Below are positions 16,777 through 24,915 of a stretch of DNA of 64,000 nucleotides, in pieces; within the stretch, counting starts at the first letter, position 1; the number at the start of each line of letters is the position of its first letter. The position numbers and the translations under genes are program-made. Where the stretch lies: the NCBI GenBank assembly GCA_040429635.1, contig CP158972.1, positions 2,552,001 through 2,616,000 of the forward strand. The letters run 5' to 3'. Under the pieces are notes generated by a model. That model was given only the letters and a program-made list of their open reading frames with translations. It was not told the DNA's origin and did no database searches. This stretch comes from Tamlana crocina (lineage in GTDB: Bacteria > Bacteroidota > Bacteroidia > Flavobacteriales > Flavobacteriaceae).

Positions 16777-17688
16777 ATGGTAGATATTACACATAAAAAC
16801 ACAACGCTTCGAACCGCTATCGCACAAGCAGTCCTTAAGGTAAGCAAACCCGAAACCATCGAAGCGATACAAAACGACACCGTGCCCAAAGGCAACGTTT
16901 TTGCCATGAGCAAGGCCGCCGGACTTTTGGGCGTAAAACGTACCCCAGATATTTTACCCGATTGCCACCCCTTGCCAATCGAATTTACTGGTGTGGAATA
17001 CGAAATAAACGGATTGGAAATCACGGTACTATTCACCGTAAAAACCATTTATAAAACCGGTGTTGAAGTAGAAGCCATGCACGGGGCCAGCGTAGTCGCT
17101 CTAAACATGTACGATATGCTGAAACCCATAGATAAAGGCATTGAAATTCACCACATAAAGTTATTGAACAAAAAAGGCGGAAAATCCAGTTTCAAAAACC
17201 GTTTTAGAAGTGATTTATCTGCTGCGGTTGTTGTGTGTAGCGACACTATTTCCAAAGGAGAAAAGAAAGATAAAGCCGGAAAAGCGATCATTGAAAAATT
17301 AGAAACTTCAGGAGTTAAGGTGAATGAATACATTATCATCCCTGATGAAAAAGATATTATTTCTGAAAAAGCAAAAACCTACCATTCGCAAGGCGTAGAT
17401 TTAGTTATTTACACTGGCGGAACGGGACTTTCGGGTCGCGATGTGACTCCCGAAGCCTTAATTCCGTTATTGGACAGACGCATTCCCGGTATCGAAGAAG
17501 CTATTCGTAATTACGGACAGGACCGAACGCCGTACGCAATGCTTTCACGGAGTGTTGCCGGTACCATCGGGAACACTTTGGTATTGGCGCTGCCTGGCTC
17601 TACCAATGGCGCAAAAGAATCTATGGATGCCATATTTCCATCGGTGTTGCACATTTTTGGAGTTTTACGAGGCGCAAGACATGATTAG
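16777..17688 (+). CDS. moaCB: Bifunctional MoaC-MoaB molybdenum cofactor protein
   Basis: The first 150 residues are MoaC, which with MoaA converts GTP to cPMP (MVDITHKNTTLRTA, KAAGLLGVKRTPDILPDCHPL, EVEAMHGASVVALNMYDM). The last 145 are MoaB/Mog, which adenylylates molybdopterin (VVCSDTISKGEKKDKAG, VIYTGGTGLSGRDVTPEA, RTPYAMLSRSVAGTIGNTLVLALPGST). Fusion of an early and a late step in one chain is found in several Bacteroidota. It is followed by a tandem 7-bp repeat and moaA. Confidence 0.93.
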   Translation: MVDITHKNTTLRTAIAQAVLKVSKPETIEAIQNDTVPKGNVFAMSKAAGLLGVKRTPDILPDCHPLPIEFTGVEYEINGLEITVLFTVKTIYKTGVEVEAMHGASVVALNMYDMLKPIDKGIEIHHIKLLNKKGGKSSFKNRFRSDLSAAVVVCSDTISKGEKKDKAGKAIIEKLETSGVKVNEYIIIPDEKDIISEKAKTYHSQGVDLVIYTGGTGLSGRDVTPEALIPLLDRRIPGIEEAIRNYGQDRTPYAMLSRSVAGTIGNTLVLALPGSTNGAKESMDAIFPSVLHIFGVLRGARHD

Positions 17689-17718
17689 GATAGTTGATAG
17701 TTGATAGTTGATAGTTGA
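17689..17718. repeat. Tandem repeat of GATAGTT (four copies plus two bases)
   Basis: Starting right after the moaCB stop codon, the 7-mer GATAGTT is repeated four times and followed by GA. It fills most of the 40-bp gap before the moaA ATG. Copy-number change could alter the distance to moaA and hence its translation; 7-bp units also add alternative TTG start codons in-frame with moaA. Confidence 0.85.
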
Positions 17719-17728
17719 AAAATATAAA

Positions 17729-18736
17729 ATGAAGAAGGAGTCGAACATATTACAAGATCATTTTGGCAGGGAGCATAATTATTTGCGCATTTCGTTGATT
17801 GAACGTTGTAATTTAAGGTGCACGTATTGCATGCCCGAAGAAGGCGTACAGCTTTCTCCTAAAAGTGATTTAATGACCTATGAGGAAATATTCAGCATAG
17901 CCAAAACTTTTGTAAAACACGGTGTGAATAAAATCAGGTTAACCGGTGGCGAACCTTTAATCAGAAAAGATATTCCCGTTATCTTGGAAAAACTAGCTAC
18001 ACTTCCTGTGGAGATATCCATTACCTCGAACGCTGTTATCATCGATAAATTTATTGATGTACTGAAAACCAACGGGGTAAATAAAATTAATGTGAGCTTG
18101 GATTCGTTGGATGAAAAAAAATTCAAACACATTACCCGCCGTCACGAGTTTAAAAAGGTTTACGATAACATTTTATTACTGGTGAAAGAAGGTTTTAAAG
18201 TAAAAGTAAATGCCGTTTTAATGAAAGGATTTAACGATAATGAAATCATTGATTTTATCAATTTCACAAAAGATTTACCCATTTCGGTACGTTTTATTGA
18301 ATTCATGCCTTTTGATGGCAACAAATGGGACATGAGCAAAATGGTAAGCTACGCCGAAGTGATGGAATACGTTAATGCTTCTTTTTCAGAAGACGATGTT
18401 ATCCGCCTAAAAGATGAACCCAACGACACCTCAAAAAACTATAAAATTAAAGGTTACCGAGGCAGTTTTGCAGTTATAAGCTCGGTAACCAATCCGTTTT
18501 GTGATTCATGCAACAGGCTTCGATTGACCGCCAACGGCCAATTGAAAAACTGTTTATTTTCATCCTCCGAATCCGATTTACTAACCACCCTTCGGGCAGG
18601 ACATTCTATTGAACCTGTTATCCAAAAAGCAGTACAGGCGAAGTTTAAAATGCGCGGAGGCATGGATACCTTAAAGAAATTGCAGGAACCGAAATTGCAC
18701 AACAACAACCGTAGTATGATTACTATTGGCGGTTAA
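17729..18736 (+). CDS. moaA: GTP 3',8-cyclase MoaA
   Basis: This radical-SAM enzyme makes 3',8-cH2GTP from GTP, the first cofactor step. From ATG 17729 it has 335 residues. The N-terminal cluster motif is ERCNLRCTYCMPEEG (Cx3Cx2C), followed by RLTGGEPLIRKD. The C-terminal cluster is NPFCDSCNRLRLTANGQLKNC (Cx2Cx13C), and the chain ends in the conserved GG. The longer frame from TTG 17708 was rejected because it starts inside the tandem repeat. Its 3' end overlaps the convergent Hsp20 gene by 4 bp. Confidence 0.95.
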   Translation: MKKESNILQDHFGREHNYLRISLIERCNLRCTYCMPEEGVQLSPKSDLMTYEEIFSIAKTFVKHGVNKIRLTGGEPLIRKDIPVILEKLATLPVEISITSNAVIIDKFIDVLKTNGVNKINVSLDSLDEKKFKHITRRHEFKKVYDNILLLVKEGFKVKVNAVLMKGFNDNEIIDFINFTKDLPISVRFIEFMPFDGNKWDMSKMVSYAEVMEYVNASFSEDDVIRLKDEPNDTSKNYKIKGYRGSFAVISSVTNPFCDSCNRLRLTANGQLKNCLFSSSESDLLTTLRAGHSIEPVIQKAVQAKFKMRGGMDTLKKLQEPKLHNNNRSMITIGG

Positions 18737-19116
18737 TACGAATTCAGTTTAAACAAATCGAAAGACAAAACCTCGTCCTCATAGTTTACTGAAATCTTAT
18801 TGCTTACAATATTGCTTGGCAGTGGAATCTTCATTTTAAAATAAGCAGAAGGATAACAATAATGGTGTCTTTTTCTATTATCGCCACTATTTTCGGCCAT
18901 ACTAGTTTTACTCTTATCTGTAGTAATTACCAAATCATTGCCCTCTATATAAAAGTTAAAATCCTCTCTTATATAGCCGGGAATTTTTAATTCATAATGA
19001 AAACCCGAACGGGTTTCCTGAACTTTTAAATTATTCTTACTGAGCTTGTTTTGTAAACTAAATTTTGAAATATGCGATCTACGCTGTTTAGGCGTTAAAA
19101 TGCTTGTAGGCGTCAT
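18733..19116 (-). CDS. Small heat-shock protein, Hsp20/alpha-crystallin family
   Basis: The 127-residue protein has an alpha-crystallin domain: HYELKIPGYIREDFNFYIEGNDLVITTDKS, then an AYFKMKIPLPSNIVSNKISVNYEDEVLSFDLFK stretch with the conserved I/V-D/N-x-x-x-A-x-Y pattern. These proteins hold unfolding clients. It is convergent with moaA and separated from the next gene by 144 bp (19117-19260), in which I see no further element. Confidence 0.85.
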   Translation of the reverse strand: MTPTSILTPKQRRSHISKFSLQNKLSKNNLKVQETRSGFHYELKIPGYIREDFNFYIEGNDLVITTDKSKTSMAENSGDNRKRHHYCYPSAYFKMKIPLPSNIVSNKISVNYEDEVLSFDLFKLNSY

Positions 19117-19260
19117 GACTAAAGAAATTAAAAGATTTGATTGTAACGTAAAGAAATAGTATAGAGTGTCTCTATCTAGTAGTTGTCCGAACTAAAGTTA
19201 CATCAAAACTTCAATCAAAACAATGAAAATCAATGTTTTAATAATTTGTTAACATTGACG

Positions 19261-20442
19261 TTAGGCCACTTTAAGTTGACTTTCTGTTTTTGAAATTTTT
19301 GCCTTTTTACCTTTATACACCCATGCAATTTGAGCCAACTGCATTACAATTTTTATGGAATCTTTCATGGATAATTTAGAGCCATCGGCGTGAACCCAAC
19401 GTTTTAAAGGCTGTTCGCAAAGCATGGCCTTTGCTTTTTTGAGTCCGAAATGCTTACTCATTCTTTTGAAAATTTCAACATCAAAAATCCATTGTGTAAC
19501 AAATTTTTCATTGAACGCAATTCCAATTACATCTTTACTGAAAATCTTCGCACCACACTGCGTATCTTTAAAATCCATTTTCAAGATTTTTCGGATGATG
19601 TAGTTGATGGTTAAACTAATAATTTTCCGAGCAGATTCTTTCGTAATATTAGCTCCCATTCTTGAAATTCTCGAACCACTTACAATTTTAAAGTTTGAAG
19701 TTTCAATGGTTTTTACCAAATCGTCGAAATCGGATAAATCGGTAGATAAGTCGGCATCCAAAAAACCAATATAATCCAAGTCTTCCTTTTGTGCCATAAA
19801 CAACATGCCCTGTCGCACGGCTTCGGCCTTTCCTCCATTTTTTTCACAGTCGTAAACCGTTATGAAGTCTTCACGTCCTTTTTGGAGATTTTTTAACACC
19901 TGCAACGTATTGTCCTTACTGCCATCGTTTACAAAGCACAAATGGTACCCCGAATTTTTATCAATATAATTTAAGAATTCGGTGCTTAACAACCGCTCTT
20001 CTTCGTTGTAACAAGGAATAACTACGCCCACGCAACGCTGTTGAATTAACACTTCTCCTTTTGAAATAACATTAGTACCTTTCGGAACACCAATTAAACG
20101 TTTTACGCGGGCGCAGATTTCATTTAAACTTAATGGCTTTTTCATGTAATCGTTAATACCTAGCTCGAATCCTTCGGTAATGGTATCATCTTGCGTATCA
20201 CCAGAAAGAACCATTACAGGTACCTGCGATTTTTGTTTTAGACGGATATGTTGAACCACTTCCAGGCCAGAAACCCGTGGCATATTTATATCTACAATAA
20301 CTAAATCGGGTTTAAAAGATTCAAACAGTTCCAATCCCTTTTGGGCATCAGTTTCGATTTTTACATCGTACCCTAATTCTGTTAATCTTTTTTGAAGCGG
20401 AAGCAGCACGAGCTGCTGATCATCGATCGCTAAAACTTTCAT
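19261..20442 (-). CDS. Response-regulator receiver domain fused to a GT2 glycosyltransferase
   Basis: Residues 1-120 form a CheY-like receiver with acidic pair D7/D8, phospho-acceptor D51 (VIVDINMP), switch Ser/Thr and K102 (KKPLS). After a short linker, residues about 137-375 are a family 2 glycosyltransferase of the DPM1-like type: VGVVIPCYNEEERL, FVNDGSKDNT, NGGKAEAVRQGM, DADLSTD and QCGAKIFSKD. The chain thus looks like a polysaccharide or lipid glycosyltransferase controlled by phosphorylation. No membrane helix is evident. It is divergent from the large membrane protein at 20609, and they share a LytTR-type repeat. Confidence 0.88.
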   Translation of the reverse strand: MKVLAIDDQQLVLLPLQKRLTELGYDVKIETDAQKGLELFESFKPDLVIVDINMPRVSGLEVVQHIRLKQKSQVPVMVLSGDTQDDTITEGFELGINDYMKKPLSLNEICARVKRLIGVPKGTNVISKGEVLIQQRCVGVVIPCYNEEERLLSTEFLNYIDKNSGYHLCFVNDGSKDNTLQVLKNLQKGREDFITVYDCEKNGGKAEAVRQGMLFMAQKEDLDYIGFLDADLSTDLSDFDDLVKTIETSNFKIVSGSRISRMGANITKESARKIISLTINYIIRKILKMDFKDTQCGAKIFSKDVIGIAFNEKFVTQWIFDVEIFKRMSKHFGLKKAKAMLCEQPLKRWVHADGSKLSMKDSIKIVMQLAQIAWVYKGKKAKISKTESQLKVA

Positions 20443-20471
20443 AATAAGTTGGTTTTTGTTTTGGGGTGTCC

Positions 20472-20479
20472 CAAAAATA
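20472..20479 (-). promoter_or_regulatory. -7 element of the REC-GT2 gene
   Basis: On the minus strand the bases read TATTTTTG, matching TAnnTTTG, 30-37 bp upstream of the start codon. Confidence 0.5.
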
Positions 20480-20529
20480 CCACGAATGACGCTTTTAAAA
20501 TCCTAATTTAGTTAAGCTAAAATTAAGTG

Positions 20530-20561
20530 TCGACGAATGGCAAATTGCTGTAGATGATTAA
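20530..20561. promoter_or_regulatory. LytTR-type direct repeat, 21-bp pitch (copy 1)
   Basis: TCGACGAATGG at 20530-20540 and TAGATGATTAA at 20551-20561 are direct repeats whose starts are 21 bp apart. The same 11-mer pair with the same pitch is upstream of other operons in the window. It lies between divergent promoters, 26 bp (start to start of next element) before the plus-strand -7 element at 20587. Confidence 0.7.
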
Positions 20562-20586
20562 AAAATGAACAGCTACTTAATTTATT

Positions 20587-20594
20587 TATCTTTA
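20587..20594 (+). promoter_or_regulatory. -7 element of the polysaccharide membrane-protein operon
   Basis: TATCTTTA differs from TAnnTTTG by one base. It sits 15 bp before the ATG at 20609, implying a very short leader. Confidence 0.45.
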
Positions 20595-20608
20595 CACCAC
20601 TAACAGTA

Positions 20609-23600
20609 ATGAAAGAAACCTCAAACAAATACTTAATCTCTGCCCTACTTTTAGGTTTGGCGTTTCATGGTAGCTCGATATTTTTCACATTAGAGACTAC
20701 TTATGACGCTTTAATCCATTTATTTTTTGCAGACCATTATGCCAACAGCTGGTTTGAACCTTGGAACTACGAGTGGTACACAGGATTTACAGTACAAAGT
20801 TACCCGCCGCTGGTTCATCAATCTATTGCTTTGCTCTCATTAGTCGGCGGACTCAAATTTGGGATGTTTAGCGTGGCACTTATAGCCATTGTTCTTTTCA
20901 TTACTGGTTCATATCGGTTTTCATTGTTAATTACCTCAAACAAAACCGTGGCGGGTTACGCCTCCCTTTTAGCGGTGTTTTCATCATCGTTTGTTGAAAC
21001 CTTACATATTTTTGGGCAACTGCCAAGCATAGTAGGTATTTCGGTGTTGATGCATGCCCTTCCCGAAATCTATTTATGGCTGAAAACAGGTGAAAAATGG
21101 TATTTGGCCACGTGCCTATCTTTAATTTCGGTGACGGTAACCTCTCACCACGTTACCCCTATTTTCGGAATGGTATTTTTTATATTCCCATTGATTGGAA
21201 TGGTGATTATGGACGTATCGAGAGAGCAGGTAAATTCCATGAAAGAAGTCACCTTTAAAGTTTTTTTAAATAGTTTTTTCAAACTTTTTAAACGCATTAT
21301 TACTTTTGGGATGTGTTCTTTGGTTTTAATAGTGGGTTGCATCCTGCCATATTGGATAAACTCCAAAGCTAACCCTATAACCCAGGTTCCAATACCGCAC
21401 GGTTCTCGCGATAACTTTTTGGAAATCACCTCTTCGGGTTTGGTGTTTTTCTTAATTCCGTGGGGCGTTCTGCTCGTACTACTGCCCTATATTTTCTATC
21501 GGTATTACAGTAAACGGTATTTGTTTTTCGGACTTTCAATCACCATTTTAACCATTTTAGGAACGGGAGGCACAACGCCTATTCCCCTAAAAGTTTTAGG
21601 CGAAACAGCCTTTAATATTTTAACCTTAGATCGATTTACCCTTTGGGCTTCCATCATGTCTATTCCCATGATGGGTGAATTTGCATTTCGATTTGTAGAA
21701 GGCGATTTAAAAGCTCTAATTCAAGCTAAATTTGGTGCGGTTTACCATCGCATTATTGGTGGCATCTTGGCGGGACTATTCGTCTTTATGGTCATTTTCA
21801 CCATGAGTTTGGGCTATTTTAGGCCATCGCAACCGCAAAAAATAAAAATGCTACCCATCGTGAATTTCCTAAACCAAGACGACCATGATAAATGGCGGTT
21901 TTTAACTTTGGGCTTTGGCGATCAAATGGCTTGGCTAAGTGCACAAACCAACGCTATGACGGTTGATGGCAACTACCACTCAGCAAGACGTTTACCTGAA
22001 TTGACCACACGGCCCATTGAGCGTTTGGAAAATTCAAAATTTAAAGGTGTTGCCGGTATAGGTTCGTTGCAACAGTTTTTAACCACACCCGAAAAATACA
22101 ATCTCAAGTATATTTTCTCTAACGATAAATTTTACGACCCCATTCTGTATTTCTGCGGATGGCAACGCTTGCGGCAATTAGAAAACGGTATTATGGTTTG
22201 GGAACGGCTAAACATTCCTCCGGTGGCATCTATCCTCCCTAAAGAAGATGTTGCCAAATGGCTAAAAGTCCATTGGGGTATCATGCCATTTTTAACCGTT
22301 TTAATTGCCTTTATCCTTAACATTCAAATGTTATGGGTGAATATGCTGAAAACCAGGCTCAAACCTGTGCCCGACTTTTTAAAACATTCCCTTTTATATA
22401 ATAAATTCAACCGAAATGTGTTAAGAATTACGCATGTTTGGTCTTTCATTTTAGCCGTTGTTGTTTTTTACGGTATTTACCTATTTTATCTGAAAAACGA
22501 TTCGCAACGCAGTCCCGAAAATGCGATTATTGCCTATTACGATGCACTCGATTTTAAGGAGTTTGAAAAAGCCCACAGCCTTATCGACCCCAGGAACAAT
22601 ATTCCTATAGCCCAATACATGCTTGAAATTTCGGTTACCGATGGTTTGCTGAGTAGCTATGCTAAAATGGATGCTATAAAAACTGAAATCACAACACATA
22701 ACGACAGTACGGTATCGGCAAAAGTGATGACAAAATGGATCACTCCACTGGAAAAAATTGAAAAAGTAGATTATAAATCGCTTTCTAAAATCAAGGGTAA
22801 ATGGTATTTGCAACCCGACGATTTAAATAACGATTTGCCGCCAGATCAGTTATATTCCAGTAATGTCACAAAATATTACAATCAAGGTCGACGACGCGTT
22901 ACCACCGAACAAACCTATCACGAAGATGTACTAAAACAACCCGTTTTGGAAGTAGTAACGGCCAAACTGGTTAAATATCACGGTAGCTATGCTATAATTG
23001 GCGAAGTTCAAAATATTGATAACGTACCGGCCGATGTTATTTTGAAAGGCACACTCTACAACGACAACAACAAACAGCTAGCTACCTACAACGCCAAATA
23101 CCACGTAAAGCATAAATTAATGCCTAAAGAATCGAGCAGTTTCCGAATTAATTTTGAAGGCATAGCGTGGTCTAAAACCGAAGATTCCATTCCCGATACC
23201 TTCAACCCCGATGAATTCACTCCGGTGGAGTTTGAAGAACAACCCACCAAATTCAATTTGCAAGTGGCAGGAAATGTGGCTGGCTCCGATTTATATAAAA
23301 ATGTGGTGCTAAGCGAAATAAACATCAAAGACCAAGTTGTAACCGGCAACCTGTTTAATAGCGGTATACAAGAGGTTACCATCCCGCAACTGCTCATTAC
23401 CTATTACAACGAAAACAAAAAGATGGTTTGGGTAGACCACTTGTTTTTAAAAGATGGCATCAGGCAACAACGAAAACAAAATTTTGAATATCTTATTCCG
23501 AAAGATGGTTCCGTTTCGGTAATAAATGAAAGCATGAAAAACATTTTTATTAACGGATTGCCCAATGAAAGCATTTCGAATAAAATTGTACCCAACAGAA

Positions 23601-23698
23601 TTAAAAACCATACCAATGGCCAATTACAACCCATTGACCATCCACATTTTAAGTATATAAAAGTTGAAATTAACAGTTATATTGGAAGTCCGTTTTAA
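20609..23698 (+). CDS. Giant polytopic membrane protein, GT-C/PTPS-related type
   Basis: This 1029-residue protein begins with about twelve hydrophobic segments (residues 8-420) and carries a YDALIHLFFADHYANSW...SYPPLVHQ region near the N terminus. This resembles the 6-pyruvoyl-tetrahydropterin-synthase-related membrane family and GT-C glycosyltransferases, with an acidic residue in the first outer loop. Two more helices (about 553-575 and 612-632) precede an exported NTF2/DUF4878-like domain (SPENAIIAYYDALDFKEFEKAHSLI) and a C-terminal beta-rich part. I infer a polymer synthase or lipid-linked-sugar transferase. TAATG couples it to the next gene. The specific family is uncertain. Confidence 0.7.
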   Translation: MKETSNKYLISALLLGLAFHGSSIFFTLETTYDALIHLFFADHYANSWFEPWNYEWYTGFTVQSYPPLVHQSIALLSLVGGLKFGMFSVALIAIVLFITGSYRFSLLITSNKTVAGYASLLAVFSSSFVETLHIFGQLPSIVGISVLMHALPEIYLWLKTGEKWYLATCLSLISVTVTSHHVTPIFGMVFFIFPLIGMVIMDVSREQVNSMKEVTFKVFLNSFFKLFKRIITFGMCSLVLIVGCILPYWINSKANPITQVPIPHGSRDNFLEITSSGLVFFLIPWGVLLVLLPYIFYRYYSKRYLFFGLSITILTILGTGGTTPIPLKVLGETAFNILTLDRFTLWASIMSIPMMGEFAFRFVEGDLKALIQAKFGAVYHRIIGGILAGLFVFMVIFTMSLGYFRPSQPQKIKMLPIVNFLNQDDHDKWRFLTLGFGDQMAWLSAQTNAMTVDGNYHSARRLPELTTRPIERLENSKFKGVAGIGSLQQFLTTPEKYNLKYIFSNDKFYDPILYFCGWQRLRQLENGIMVWERLNIPPVASILPKEDVAKWLKVHWGIMPFLTVLIAFILNIQMLWVNMLKTRLKPVPDFLKHSLLYNKFNRNVLRITHVWSFILAVVVFYGIYLFYLKNDSQRSPENAIIAYYDALDFKEFEKAHSLIDPRNNIPIAQYMLEISVTDGLLSSYAKMDAIKTEITTHNDSTVSAKVMTKWITPLEKIEKVDYKSLSKIKGKWYLQPDDLNNDLPPDQLYSSNVTKYYNQGRRRVTTEQTYHEDVLKQPVLEVVTAKLVKYHGSYAIIGEVQNIDNVPADVILKGTLYNDNNKQLATYNAKYHVKHKLMPKESSSFRINFEGIAWSKTEDSIPDTFNPDEFTPVEFEEQPTKFNLQVAGNVAGSDLYKNVVLSEINIKDQVVTGNLFNSGIQEVTIPQLLITYYNENKKMVWVDHLFLKDGIRQQRKQNFEYLIPKDGSVSVINESMKNIFINGLPNESISNKIVPNRIKNHTNGQLQPIDHPHFKYIKVEINSYIGSPF

Positions 23699-24915
23699 TG
23701 AGCTTTAAACATTTTTACATATTCGTTTTTTGCGCGTTGCTTGTATCGCCGTTTAGCATGGCTCAACAAAACAATGTTGGCGATAAAATAACGCCGATAA
23801 CTGCCCAGTCCCACTACGAAGCAGGCGACCAAATTATTTTAAAATTTTCGGCACCTAACAATAGTACGCCATCTCTGTACTGCTCTAACAGCTATGGATC
23901 GACCTTAATTCTACCAAAATTGGAAAACCGAGTTTTAATATATGAATTACCCGATAGTTTCACCAAAAAAATCGGTGTGATCAATTGGACTTTGCTTCAA
24001 AATGAAAATCCCATTTCAGGAACCATAAGCATGCAACCTAAAGCCGAAGTTGCCACTATGGAAACCTATTTAGGCCCTACAAGTATTGAGGCCGGCGCCT
24101 TAGATTACAGTATGTTGGTGGTTATTCCAACGGACTCGTTAGACAATCCCGTGCCCTCAAATACTTTGGTCAACGTAAAGCATCAGTTTTTAACCTCGGA
24201 AGACAGCGAAAGCGTATTCACGAAAAATTTAATCGCTCATAAAAACATTCATTCAAAAAAAGAAAGCGGTCGAATGTTGGTATCTTCCGAGAGCCTGGAT
24301 ACCAGTTCAAAAGAATTTACTATAAATGTTTCCGCTGCCATACCCAATGACTTTATTATTTCATCAAGCCGCCCGCACCAATATGCCGATGGTAACCAAA
24401 TCACAACTTTTTCAACTTCAGTCATAAAAGACAAACACAACAATATTGTTAGCGACGGTACTTTTGTTACATTTTTTATTACCAATTCCAAAGGCAATAT
24501 TTTAAAAACATCGGGCACTACTATTGATGGTGTGGCTTCCGCAAAAATCATCCATCCAGATTATGCCGATGATTGGACCATCAAAGCCTTTGTTGAAGGT
24601 ATTTCTGAAAGCAACGAAATAAGCATCAGCTTCAAACAGGTTATTGACGATTTTACCGTTTCGTTTTCTGAAAGAAACCGAAATATTTCCGTGGGGCCGT
24701 TGCAGAGCTTCATGAAACAACTGATTCCTGACGGTCTGCAAGTAAAGTTGCTTATTTACCACGACAATAAATTAATTGACACAATAATTAAAACGGCTTT
24801 CAACGGCTTTGTAAATTTCAATTTAAAACCAGAAGTTTATAAAAATGCTAACTATAATTTTACCATTGAAATCGCTGGATTGACTAAAGAATTCAAATCA
24901 AAAAAACTATGGTAG
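23698..24915 (+). CDS. Secreted Ig-like domain protein of the polysaccharide operon
   Basis: The 405-residue protein has a signal peptide (MSFKHFYIFVFCALLVSPFSMAQ, cleavage after A22) and then beta-rich repeats with Ig/Big-like signatures such as PHQYADGNQITTFSTSVIKDKHNNIVSDGTFVTFF and VASAKIIHPDYADDWTI. No catalytic motif is seen. It overlaps its neighbours (1 bp upstream, 7 bp downstream), so it is translated with the synthase-like and hydrolase-like proteins. A scaffold or polymer-guiding role in the periplasm is inferred. Confidence 0.7.
   Translation: MSFKHFYIFVFCALLVSPFSMAQQNNVGDKITPITAQSHYEAGDQIILKFSAPNNSTPSLYCSNSYGSTLILPKLENRVLIYELPDSFTKKIGVINWTLLQNENPISGTISMQPKAEVATMETYLGPTSIEAGALDYSMLVVIPTDSLDNPVPSNTLVNVKHQFLTSEDSESVFTKNLIAHKNIHSKKESGRMLVSSESLDTSSKEFTINVSAAIPNDFIISSSRPHQYADGNQITTFSTSVIKDKHNNIVSDGTFVTFFITNSKGNILKTSGTTIDGVASAKIIHPDYADDWTIKAFVEGISESNEISISFKQVIDDFTVSFSERNRNISVGPLQSFMKQLIPDGLQVKLLIYHDNKLIDTIIKTAFNGFVNFNLKPEVYKNANYNFTIEIAGLTKEFKSKKLW

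Noticed and set aside
17689-17718. Possible CRISPR array at the tandem repeat
   Set aside because: Repeat unit is only 7 bp and there are no spacers; it is a simple tandem repeat.
17708-17728. Longer MoaA start at TTG 17708
   Set aside because: It lies inside the tandem GATAGTT repeat; the ATG at 17729 gives a normal MoaA beginning.
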